In this document: positions 1 through 10,440 of the stretch, one piece after another
How the letters are laid out: each line of letters opens with the position of its first letter
Numbering within the stretch: position 1 is the stretch's first letter
The notes under the pieces: model-generated
The model's database searches: none
What the model was told of the DNA's origin: nothing
What the model saw: the letters and a program-made list of their open reading frames with translations, nothing else
Assembly: GCA_028564705.1 (NCBI GenBank)
Contig: JAPXFQ010001133.1
Coordinates: 4,850,001-4,914,000 of the forward strand
Source of the DNA: Apricaphanius iberus
Taxonomy: Eukaryota; Chordata; Actinopteri; Cyprinodontiformes; Aphaniidae
DNA length: 64,000 nt
Direction: 5' to 3'
Program-made: the position numbers and the translations under genes

Positions 1-880
1 AACAGATCACTGACAATGTCCCTCAACCTAGGGCTCCTTGCAAGATCTCACCTCGAACGATAGAAATAATCTAGAGAACGGTGATGAAAAAGCCCAGAAC
101 TACATGGAGGAACTGGACTAATAACCTGAAGAGGGTTTGGACCACAGTAACAAACATTACTATTAGTAACACACTCCGTTGTTGTGGATTAAAATCATGC
201 GGCGCTCGAAAGGTCCTCCTACTCAAGCACATGTACAGGTTTGTCTAAAGTTTGCCAGAGAGGGTCTGGATGATCCAAAGAAGGATTGAGAGAATGTCAT
301 GTGGTCGGATGAGACCAAAATAGAATTCCTTGCTATAAACGCCACTTGCTGTTTTTGGAGGGGGGAGAATGTTGAGTTGAATACCTAGAATATCTTACCC
401 ACTGTGAAGCATGGAGGTGGAAACATTATGCTTTGGGGATGCTTTCCGGCAAAGGGTGGAGGATAACTGATCCTGATTGAAAGGATGAATGGTGCTGTAT
501 TTCGTGAGATTTTGGGCAAAAACCTCATTCCTTCAGTGAGAGCATTAAAGATGAAACATAGATAGATGTTCCTGCATGACAATGATCCTAAACACACTAC
601 GTAAAAAGCATTTCAAGATACTGGAGTAGCCTATCTAGTCTCTAAACTTGAATCAAATGGAGCATCTGTGGGAACGTTTTTTTTGCCCAGGGACAGCCCC
701 CAAAAATCATAGATTTAGAGAAGATCTGGATGGGAGAATGGGACAAAATACCAGCTACAGTGTGAGCAAATCTTGTGAAGGCCTACAGGAGTGTTTGACC
801 TCTGCCATTGCCCGCCAAGGTTACATTACAAAGTATTAAGCTGAACTTTCTTTATAGACAAAATACTTAATTTGCACTAT
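1..880 (+). pseudogene. Decayed Tc1-like transposase gene, left end outside the window
   Basis: Reading along the plus strand gives a recognisable Tc1/mariner DD34E transposase broken by stops and indels. It parallels the intact copy at 34796-35545: the 'SNTL..KSC.AR' stretch near 160-215, 'NVMWSDETK' near 293-322, the 'KHGGGNIMLWGCF' equivalent near 409-445, and the C-terminal 'GYITK' plus stop near 820-839. Stops lie in the frame around the first catalytic region (for example near 287 and 560), and the DNA near the third catalytic residue is scrambled. The N-terminal DNA-binding half is off the left edge. It is non-functional. The element continues at 2225-2388 after an interruption. What is seen: collinear similarity to an intact relative. 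Inferred: an old, inactive copy. Confidence 0.85.
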
Positions 881-887
881 TCTGCAA

Positions 888-1984
888 CAGGGGTGGGTGA
901 TATGACAAAATTTTTATATCCCGATACAGCTCAGTTTATATCCCTATAATGATATACTTTATGATATAGCTATTTTTGTTTTAATTTATTTCATGAATAG
1001 TTTATAAAAATGTACAATGTGAAAATGCAGTTTTAAATGATAGATGACAAGAACACCACCCAGACTCATCATGTTGTAATCTCCTTCCATTATCAGTGAT
1101 CTTTAAGGAGAGCAGCTCAGCTCTACACTCTGCCTTTGAATTAAACACATTATTTGAAAAGTATCCAAATTTTGCTGCAGTACTTGCTGTCACTCATTTT
1201 CTTAACTTCACAGCACCTTTTGGCAGTAGCGTTTTTTTTCTCTCTCATCATGCACCCTCTTGATTTTGTTTCACTATCTGTGTGTCCCCTATGTAAAAGT
1301 GGGGTGTTATGTTGATATGTGTCCCCCCTTACGATGTGTTCCGACTCCACCCACACGCGAGGAGGCTGCTGCTCGTAAATGTTAAACAGAACGATCATAT
1401 TAGGTTTAGGCGCTGGTTCCCAAATAGTAGGATTAGGAAAATAGTAAATTTATGGTTATCGATCCCATTTGGATATACAAAGACCGACGCAGATCAGAAA
1501 ACAGTTGTGTAGTGTTTGAGTCCATTGGTCGGACCGGGAGCTGGCAAACTTTACAAGCATTTATTTTATCAGCTGTTCAAGAACCATGACCGCAAACAAA
1601 TACAGAGAGAGTCAATGAGCAAAAACAGCGTCGAGTCGTGGCGTGAGCTCTGATAAACTCCAGATACAGACGCTGTAGCACACCACTGATGTGTTGCTAG
1701 TGAACAAAACGGCTTTTAGAGCCAGCGTCTCTGAGCAAGAGCCTCTGAGAGACGCTTTTTTTTTGTTCAAGCTGTGTGTAGGAATAGGAGGCGAGACACA
1801 TAGGGAGATCAACTTTGGGTTGTCTGATCTCTTGTCTGAAACGTGTTGGTTACCGTCTTCCTTTCTGTTTTTTCATGTATTGCAGCCTGCATAGGAATGC
1901 CATGAGGTGCATCTTGATGAATTGCACTGCTGTAAAACCCTATTGTGGTTTAAACGATAGAGATTAATAATATGGTGCCTATCT
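888..1984. mobile_element. hAT-like element remnant inserted in the Tc1 copy
   Basis: At 888 the Tc1 sequence stops and a terminus of the form CAGGGGTGGGTGATATGAC begins, typical of teleost hAT-type ends whose subterminal DNA is rich in 'cgatatatc' motifs. The following 1.1 kb has no open frame longer than about 80 codons and no transposase I recognise. No matching right terminus is visible before the next repeat at 1985, so the right end is lost or diverged. Not all of this interval need belong to one element. Confidence 0.4.
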
Positions 1985-2224
1985 CCAGTTGTCAAGGGAG
2001 GAGAGGCTGGGTACACCCAGGTCAGGTCGCCAGTCCATTGCAGGGCCACATAGAGACAGACAGGTCAATTTAGACAAACCAGTTAGTTTTTGGACTGTGG
2101 GAGGAAGCCAGAGTACCCGGAGGGAACCCACACATGCAACTCCATGCAGAAAAACCTCTGAATGAACCCACAACCTTCTTGCTGCAAGGCAACACTGCTA
2201 CCCACTGCTCCACCGTGCAGCCCC
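1985..2224 (+). repeat. Fish interspersed repeat, copy A
   Basis: This contains the landmarks of a very common fish repeat: 'GGGTACACCCAGGTCAGGTC', 'GCCAGTCCATTGCAGGGCC', 'TTTTTGGACTGTGGGAGGAAG', 'CCCACACATGCAACTCCATG', and the final 'CACTGCTCCACCGTGCAGCC'. It is non-coding. Further copies lie at 2390-2612 and 29610-29785. The parent element was not identified. Confidence 0.75.
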
Positions 2225-2388
2225 ACTATACAAATAATTTTAAAAAATCATACAGTGTGATTTATTTCTTTTATGCTCTATCTCTCACATTGAACTGTAC
2301 CAATGATGAAAATTACAGATCTCTCTTATCTTTTTAAGTGGTACAAATTGTACAGTCAAGGGCTGCAAAATACTTTTTAGCCCCAATG
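2225..2388 (+). mobile_element. Displaced 3' end and terminal repeat of the Tc1 copy at 1-880
   Basis: The sequence matches the terminal inverted repeat region of the same Tc1 lineage as 34581-35661: 'AAAAATCATACAGTGTGATT', 'CAATGATGAAAATTACAGA', 'TTTTTAAGTGG', and an outer end 'AGCCCCAATG' followed by TA. It completes the element that breaks off near 884, so about 1.34 kb was inserted between the transposase stop and the 3' end. Confidence 0.75.
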
Positions 2389-2389
2389 T

Positions 2390-2612
2390 AAACACATACA
2401 CACTCGTACCTAAAGACAGATTAGAGAGACAAATAAGTCTAACAAACTAACCAATGTTTTTAGACTGTTGGATGAAGCTAGAGTACCCAGAGCCCCCACA
2501 TCCTCAGGGAGAGCATGTAAACTCCATGCACAAACCCAGGCCGGAATTGAAACCCAGGACCTACTTGTTGCAAGGCAGCAATGCTACCGACTGTGCCAGT
2601 GTTCAGCCCTTT
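2390..2612 (+). repeat. Fish interspersed repeat, copy B
   Basis: Landmarks in order are 'TTTTTAGACTGTTGGATGAAG', 'AGAGCATGTAAACTCCATG', 'AGGCCGGAATTGAAACCCAG', 'GACCTACTTGTTGCAAGGCA', and a final 'TGTTCAGCCC'. It is the same family as copy A and starts directly at the TA that closes the Tc1 terminus. This suggests that the Tc1 element originally jumped into this repeat. Confidence 0.7.
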
Positions 2613-5039
2613 TACTTTCAAGTTAGGAGAAAATTTGGCAGTCTTCTTTCAGACTAGCAGAATGCAGCAACATTTTAGCAGTTTTTAAAATCTTAGTATA
2701 CCTTGATGTCCATGTCTTAATATCTAAAACTGACAATCTCCCAAAAATTTCACAAACCACACTGTAAAAACAGAAAACTTAGCAGAACTCAAAATTTCAA
2801 GGCAGCAAACTTCAGTAGAGTTTTAAATTAGAAAATAAAAATCGAACTTTTAAATGTTGCTTTTTGGGTTTGTCAAACTTGGATTTTTATGTTTTTCTAC
2901 CAACTATAGGTTGTAGTTACTTCATATGTCAGACCCTTAACAACTTTAAATCCTGGATTTTCTTACCCATCTGAAAGAAGCAGTGACTTAAAATTTAATG
3001 TTGTACAAACTGAATCTGAAATTTCAGTTTGCGGGGGTCAGGGGAGCGGTCCCAGTCAGGATCCTTCCATATTTCCGCTTCATGCGTGTGAAAATGGCAT
3101 GCGACCAGTTCGCTTTTGACACGCTTCAAGGTGCGAATGTGCAAGCAACCAACTAGGGGCGTGTCATGCTTTTGGTTGCGTCTATCGTGTTCGGTGTGTA
3201 AGCACTGTTAGGGTATTTGGGTTATATAATAGGAGAAGATAGTTCTGCCAAGTTTATAAAATATTGTCAGCACTATAAAAAGAAGCCAGCTTGAAGATGC
3301 TTAGTAGACGTGTCACTCATAATTTTCCATCTGTAGTTTAAACGGAGAATTACTATAATCTGAGATATTGTTGGTTATCCTTTAGATTTATTCCATGACC
3401 GTTCTTTGAGACTGATTTGAAAACAAAACTGTACAAAACGTGTAGCTCTTTAAAATCTTGGTATATCTTGATTCAGGAATCAAACAATTCCTTGTTGGTG
3501 AACACAATATGTAAAGTATAGCTACAGATATTTGCAGTTTATTCTGCTTCAAACAGAAATGGCTGTTAGACTAAATCTGATGTATTTGGATAGGATTGAA
3601 ATAGTCTGTAGCAAAAAGTTATTACCTTAGAACAGATCAGACTAATCACCTTGCCTCGTGCTGGGTTCCAGTGATCACCTCTATTTTTTCTACATTCAGT
3701 AACTAAAGTCACAAACCACACAAACATGTAATATACATCATCCTTTTTGTGATGTAAATTAAATGAGATATAAATTAAACAAGAAATGTGAACCATTTTA
3801 CTTTGTTATTAAAGCTATGTGGCTAATAAGCACAGCTAGGCATAGATAATAGCAGAGATGTTTGCTTTTATTAAAAAACAAACATGAACCACCAGAATAG
3901 GACTTTACCTTTTGGATTAAAGAATAGACAGCCATTCTGTAATTGTAAACACCCATTAAGATACAGCTACCTCCTGCAGGAGTTGATGGCATCTTGTAGT
4001 GTTTTATTGGGTGACATAAAATGCAAGTAAATGGGACATTTACAGCTTACATTCAGCTCTGTCCTTAAAGGGGAAAACAAAGCACATCAGGTTGGAGTAG
4101 ATATACAGTATGAATGAACTAAATAGCAGAACAAATGGGGATGAGTGCACCAAAAGCTACGTTTGATTCGGGGCAGTTGAGTTGTCGGAGAATGATCGAA
4201 ATGAAATAAACAACACAAGCTGAAAACAAATGGACTAAAATAAGAAAAAGGAACAGTATGTGATGCGTTGAGGTCAGCTATGATCACAAGGATACTACCC
4301 ACGTGCACACGTTAAATGGTCAAGGTCAGGTTGAGTCATTAAAGGATCACAAGGTCCCTGCAGAGGACCAGGTTATAACTGACAATTATAATTAGGCTAA
4401 TTAGTGTAACAAAACCATCATCACAGTGGGTAATGACCTGGGCAGGCCAGCAAGTGTGACGGATGGATAGATGAAAGCGAGAGAGGCAGGTAGCGTATTA
4501 ATTGGGGTAAGGCTAAGGAAAGTGATGGATGGGTTAGTGGGGGGGATCATAGGGAGCCATTTACAATGGGAAGAAATCGAGTTAGTAGATGTTAAGGGAT
4601 GTATTAAAGCCTAGACAGGGCTGTTTATTGACTGATCTTTAATCAGTTATCCACTACCTGTGATGCTGACCACTAGTCCAACAACAGGCACAGTCAATAA
4701 ATCGTTTTAGCTATCTATCTATTTCCTATATTCAACATGAAAAAATATCAGTCAGGAGAAAGCAGGTGAGAAAAAAATCTGTCGTATGAAAGCCTAGACA
4801 GTGATGACACAAATCAAAAAGGGGTAGAAATATAGGACAACAGCGGTGAAGCAAAAACAGGACATGTCTCCAAAAGATAGGACAGAAACTGGTCAGGAAC
4901 GTGGCAACACATAGCAACACTTAAGTAGCTGCAGGATTGGTAATCACCGGTTGTGTTCTTCATGAAACAACAATCTCCTATAGTACTGTATATGTATGTC
5001 TAGACTAGAGATTGAGTGGAGTAAAACAACAGAAACCAT
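2613..5039. other. No gene recognised
   Basis: AT-rich DNA without a convincing exon. The GC-richer part around 3040-3205, with phrases such as 'GAATGTGCAAGCAACC', may be a decayed MITE, but I could not find its termini. Short open frames here have no coding character. Confidence 0.5.
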
Positions 5040-5490
5040 TTTCTTCAAAGTAAATGTTGCTGAAGTCTCATAAAGTCTTATAGGCCAATTTGTGTTATGG
5101 TCTGATGAAAGGAAGCTTTTGGACCCAACTTCCAAAAGCTATTTTTGGCTCTAAACATATTGAGGATTATCAAAAGACCGTACCTGCAGTTAAACATGTT
5201 GCTTGTAGCATAATTCTCTAGGCTGACTTGTTTGCTAGATGGATGTAGAGTATGTCACAATAGAGTTCCAAATATCATTGGGTTTTGTCCCAAAACCTTT
5301 GCATGTCTAAAACAGAAAGAAAAAAGTTGGATTTCTTTTTTTGTGGTCACAACCACATAGCCCAAATCAACAGAAAAATGGCTTTAGCATACTAAAGTTA
5401 TTGATTGGCCTGCTTATTTTTAAGAACTAAATCCAGCAGAAAATCTATGTAATGACCTGAAGAGCGCAGTGGCCCTAAATACCTCATAAA
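5040..5490 (+). pseudogene. Decayed Tc1-like transposase fragment, another lineage
   Basis: Stop-ridden but collinear with a Tc1-like transposase. 'TTATGGTCTGATGAAAGGAA' near 5095 corresponds to the WSDE region around the first catalytic Asp. 'GTTGCTTGTAGCATAATTCT' near 5198 corresponds to the 'GGG.IM.WG' motif. 'AGAAAATCTATGTAATGACC' near 5438 corresponds to the region of the catalytic Glu. The DNA between these blocks is shuffled or deleted. Neither terminal repeat is visible. Assignment is from motif order, not from an alignment. Confidence 0.6.
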
Positions 5491-8400
5491 TTAGGAAAAC
5501 ATTTGCAAGGTTGAGTGTGCAAATATTGCGAATAAAGATTAGTCATGCAGATGTATGTGTCCCAAAAAGATATCAAGAATGCTTAAACTGCAACGAAAAT
5601 GTGTATAAACAAGATATCAATTTAAAGGTTTGGATACCAATGCAACTAGGTTATTGTTTTTTGATGAGTTACCATGTTTTATCAAAAGAACCTGCTATCT
5701 CAACAGGAGTGTTTTTTTCATAAACACATAAACTTCATAAATATAACAAATATTTTGTTTTCTGACCTTGAGTTATTAAATAATGCCTTTTGAATTTGTG
5801 AATAAAATAGAGTACACACAAATAATTTTTGACCCAAAAACCAAAGATTTTAGACTTGAATTATGTCAAAATATTGTGAAGCTGAAGTTGAAGAACCCCT
5901 ATTCTCAAGCCATAACTGCATTGAACCCTGGGGTTTTGAATAGAAGTCGAATCCAGATTCACTATCAAACACTCATGCTTGTTAGTCCTTTTTCCGAAAA
6001 AATAAAAATCTGTCAAATAAACATAACCTTGCTAAATTTATTTTCAAAACCCTCAAGCTAAGTTTATACCCAGTAAAACTCCACCAGCCCTTCAACTCTT
6101 GTGACTCAGCTGGTCTCATACCCACCCACACAGTCAACGACTCGCCCTTCAGCCTCACTTCACACGGGATTAAATGTCTTAGAACCAAAGAACATGAAAG
6201 AACATGACATGTGAGTGAAAGACTGTGACACACACGGGGTAGAAGAAATGGGGGAATAGAAAAAATAGTGAAATAGAGTGCAAGAACAAGTGTTTTACTC
6301 ACAAATGTTCAAAAACATTTAATACTTGGCAGGGGATTCTGAATGCATATATAAAGAAACATCTACTTCTTGTGTTTGCCATTGTTTCCCTCCTTTATTG
6401 ATCCAGCATAGTTTTATCTTCAGCAGCCTTTTAATGTAAATCTCCAAACTCTAACATCTTGTAGTTGTCACTCATTCGTATAATTTCCTGGCTTCCCCCT
6501 TGTTTGAAACAGTTATTTTGAATTTTTACACCTATGGATCTTCAAAAGCCTGTTGCTCCAGTTTAACCACTCAAATAAAAAAAAGCTTTGCATCACTCTG
6601 CATACACAACCTGAGGCCTCTTAGTTGCCCTGTCTTTCTTGAATTCTTCTAATCATCCCGAGAGCAAAAATCTAGGTAGGTGCATCAAATGGTCTAGTAT
6701 TTCTTGTCAATGTTGAGATAGCCTTAGGAAAACTCTAGCATTAGCAGTCATTTAGAGGCTAGGCTATGCCTGATTGCATTTTTTTTTCTGATTGTGCTTC
6801 TCCCCTAAACAATCCTATCTAAACTTAATTTAATGCTCAATCTCATCAAAGTCTGAACTTCACAGCACATAATTGTGGGAGCTTATCACGATAAATGCAA
6901 TTGACATTTTAAAAAGAACATATCGAGGATAATCATACTGGAAAAATTATAAAATCTTCTTTGAAGGGTTTGGACTCCTCAAACCTAGAGTTGGAGAGGT
7001 TATACATTTTTTAAATATTTGTTACCACCAAATCATTAAGTAAAGATCACTGCTAAAGCAAAGTGGGGATTGCTTACAAGATCACACACAAACTCTGGGT
7101 TACTTCTCACGTTAGCTTACATCAGTGTTTTTGAGTTTAAATCACAGCCCTGGACGATGATCTTTTTGACAGGGTGCTACAGAAATAACATTGTTGTGTA
7201 TCTGCAATTTTACAAATAATACTAGGGCAAGCCAGAGGCCTAACATAAAGATTCTTAAATTCATGAGAATAGAAATAGACATATTCTTGCTGTTTTATAG
7301 GAAGAAAAAAAAAATACTATTATCATTTTGATTATATTTTGTGAACGTATCCCCAAAGCTGTTCTTAGAAAATGCATGATGAAAGGAGAGCTGATACCTA
7401 AATGCAACACTAATCTAACACAAGCCTCTAGACTGCTTCTGAAACAGCAGGATAGAAAAGTTGGTGAAGGCGTTTGTGTGTGCATGTCATGTGTGAGTGA
7501 CTGAGCAAAGAATGAAGGTAACTGTCGTTACTGACACAATAATAGGTGGAAACAACACCCCCTCCTGCCGTTCTTGCTCTTTTCATGGCACTAGCATTTT
7601 TGTCTTTTTTACTGTCATTAATACCGACATAAGGAAACTTGCCAAGGTTCTAATAAATCTGGATGAAAAAAACTCCTTAAGCATATCTTGCAAACAATTC
7701 AGAGTTAAGGACTACTATAACTAATAAAGTGACGACAAATGTATTTCATGCTGCACGGCTGGTGTGGCAGAACATGTACAGGAACGACACTGACACTAAA
7801 TATATAACTAGAGTTGCAATAAAACATTCAGATTTTAAAAATCTGGTTTTAGAATGATCCGCAGGTATAAACAGGTGTTGAAAAACGCACCTTTATCCAA
7901 TTAATAAGAGTTGAAAGCCAAAGGATTATGTGGTGTTTCTCAAATGGCAGACATTAAAAATCCACATATAGCACAAGGAGGGCAAATTAATACGTATCCA
8001 CCCCAGAAGAATATGCGCAACAATAAAATGCGTTACATTTGCAACCTATGCTGTTTTTGCCCGTTCTGTGCAGAGAAACTTCAGTCTAAAATGTACAAAT
8101 CAGAGTCCTGCAATAAAATGGGTACCTGCAGCTAATCTGCCGTTTCAGGTGGACACATCAAATCTCTCTCTGGGAGCGCTGGATGTAGAGATGGCAAGAA
8201 TAATCTGCATTCAGCGCCAATTTGAAGAGTTTTTTTAGACTCTCTCCATACAATGGAAAATATATTATATCAACATTTTTCACCCATCCACAGTAAAGAA
8301 AAAACTTCCACCAGACCCATGACATTCAGATTGCTTTTTTTTTTTTTCATTTTGAAACGGTACCTGCATAACATTCCAGAATGTTTTTGGAGCAGAAAGA

Positions 8401-8574
8401 AGTCAAAAACTTGAAAGTAGCATCTGCGCAGAAATAAAACATGACAGTGTGCGCGGTAGTAGAGAGGAGTATATACTGTTGAAATACACATATTTGTTTA
8501 CCTACTCTTCCTATTTGCATATTTGAATGCGCGAAAAACCTGCTTTTTTTTATGGGAACGTTTTTTATTTACAT
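5491..8574. other. No gene recognised
   Basis: AT-rich sequence with scattered homopolymers. Open frames up to about 105 codons occur on both strands, without splice-site support or recognisable domains. I see no RNA gene and no element boundary. Confidence 0.5.
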
Positions 8575-8779
8575 TTTCCAGTCAATATCGGACGTCATTG
8601 CGGTTTGCCAATTACTTTTGTAAACAAGCGTCCGAAGCAGTCAGGCTGCTGTGTTTGAGCCCCGTACATGTCGTTATCTTTCTCAGAAGAGGAGCTACCT
8701 AACAAGATCTAAAACCAGAGTTACTTTAGGTAAAGCCTAGAACAGATGGATTGTTCACGGCATCAAAACACATTCAGAA
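8575..8779 (+). promoter_or_regulatory. Candidate promoter and 5' UTR with local CpG retention
   Basis: In an otherwise CpG-poor neighbourhood this stretch holds several CpGs, including a CRE-like 'GACGTCA' at 8591-8597 and 'AGCGTCCGAAG' near 8628. It ends just before an ATG in fair context (AGAAATGGCG) at 8780, which is followed by a good splice donor at 8800. No TATA box is evident. Promoter function is inferred from composition only. Confidence 0.28.
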
Positions 8780-9239
8780 ATGGCGTTTCTCATGGACAGG
8801 TAAGATAGTTTGCTAAAGTTAGCTGTCGGTTAAACAGCTTTGCAATACTCGTGTTCATTACTGACTTGACATGACTTTGATCCTAGATATGAAAGCACTG
8901 ATCATGACCAATCAACCTCCACACCGAGTAAAGTCCTCCTGCTCTATCCAGTATAGCAGGCTAACTTTAACTGCTACATTGAGTGGCTATTATAAAGACT
9001 TTTCTAGCTAGCTTTCTGTATTGACATAGGTGTCCAACCATACACCTTAGTCAAATACGCACACTGTGAAATCTTTTGAATGTTTATGTAAATTCTAAAG
9101 GATAAATGATGACTCTTTTATAGAGAACATCAGCAAGGGTGACGTTCTCTATAACAGCATGTTCTCTATAAGGGTGATGTTCTATATTATGAGTGGAGGT
9201 GAAACCCTCTCTGCCTCCGAAATGATGCCCAGAGGACAG
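8780..9239 (+). CDS. Candidate 5' coding exons of an unidentified gene
   Basis: A possible first coding exon at 8780-8799 reads MAFLMD plus two bases and ends at AG|GTAAGA. If it is spliced to 9194-9239 (acceptor 'TTATGAG', donor CAG|GTACAA), the frame stays open and gives MAFLMDSGGETLSASEMMPRGQ in two pieces. The second acceptor has a weak pyrimidine tract. An alternative acceptor 'GATCCTAG' before 8887 also keeps a frame, but that exon would need another donor within about 70 bases. I do not recognise the peptide. It could be chance. A transcript joining these exons would confirm it. Confidence 0.2.
9119..9190. repeat. Short inverted and direct repeats built on GTTCTCTATA
   Basis: The arms 9119-9132 and 9140-9153 are inverted copies with one mismatch (TATAGAGAACATCA against TGACGTTCTCTATA). 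GTTCTCTATA recurs at 9161-9170, and a degenerate copy follows near 9179. The unit lies within the putative first intron. Confidence 0.8.
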
Positions 9240-9244
9240 GTACA

Positions 9245-10303
9245 AAAACTTATTTTTATCTTTGACCCAGGTTGTGTTAGATTTATTTTTTGTTTAGTAT
9301 TTTGATTTAAAATATTGTTAATATAAGATAAAGCTATTAGTACAAAATAGTCCTTACCCTGTTAGATTTGTCACTGGACATTATGCTGGCTGGTCACGGC
9401 TACGAACCTGGCATTTACACTGCGTAAAATTAAGTTTTGTTATTGCAACTACAGCCTCGACACACTAGATGGCGTTTTGGTGCCCATGTTCCATATTCAA
9501 CCTTTAATAAGTTTACTGTAGCCTAAGTATGTTATGTGAGCTTAAACAGGTTTGTCCAATAAAACGCCATTATTGCCATTTCATATAAGAAGCCAACGAG
9601 GTGATAACTTAACCAACATATCAATAGAAAATAAAGTAAAGCAAGCACAGTATTTGCATTTATTTTGTAAAAAAAAATGCAACAGCAAAACAATTGAACA
9701 TGCTGGCTGCATACCCTATGTTATTTTTTTTACATTATAACTGGCAGTGGATCAGATTTTTTAATTTGCATTGACTGATTACTAACTAAATAAAATCAAA
9801 AACATAGTAACAATATGGATCAAATGCCTCCACATCGCCTGCTTATTTGAAAATAAAACCCATCCTTCTTTCTTTTCAACAGGCATATCCTCCTAATTTT
9901 TCTTCATTGTTCATTGTGGAACTCCATTTCCCTGTGTGCCTGTTCGCCGAGCTGCAGATCCACCTGAGTGTTCCCAAATATTTTTAAAAGCACCATAGCT
10001 TGTAAGTGCCCAACAGTGCTTTGGTGTCTAGTTGGGTCTCCTGCTTCAGGCATTGTGGGTTAAAAAATACACTGCTAGCTGTCGGTACATTACAAATCTC
10101 AGGGTTTAGTCGAGATATTTTTCAAAAGGCTGCCTTTAAGGCTCTCACAATCACAGCAAACGGACACGACAACTTCAGCGTAAGGCCTTCTACCTTGCGT
10201 TAGTGTTGGGGCCTAAACAGCTGATTGGCTATCGCTGCTAAGATTAAACTTGGTCAGATGGATTTTGCCATCACTCCGACATGGGATACCGAGTTTGCAC
10301 TGT
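9245..10303. other. No gene recognised
   Basis: AT-rich DNA. The 10006-10203 stretch is more GC-rich and open for 65 codons, but it has no splice support and no recognisable protein. Confidence 0.45.
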
Positions 10304-10440
10304 AGTTTCCGTGGGTGCTCGGCCCTGAAGCACTCACGGAATTGGTACCTATGATTACTTTATGTGTCAGTGTGCATGTCTTGGCAGCATAACGAGTGTG
10401 CTTTTTTAACTGGATCAGTGCAGGAGCACCCACTGAAACT
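10304..10440. mobile_element. 137-bp MITE-like unit with 17-bp inverted ends
   Basis: The left end AGTTTCCGTGGGTGCTC (10304-10320) and right end GAGCACCCACTGAAACT (10424-10440) are inverted copies with one mismatch. The interior is non-coding and contains another 'GCACTCACGGAATTGG' relative of the end. No target-site duplication was resolved. Confidence 0.55.
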
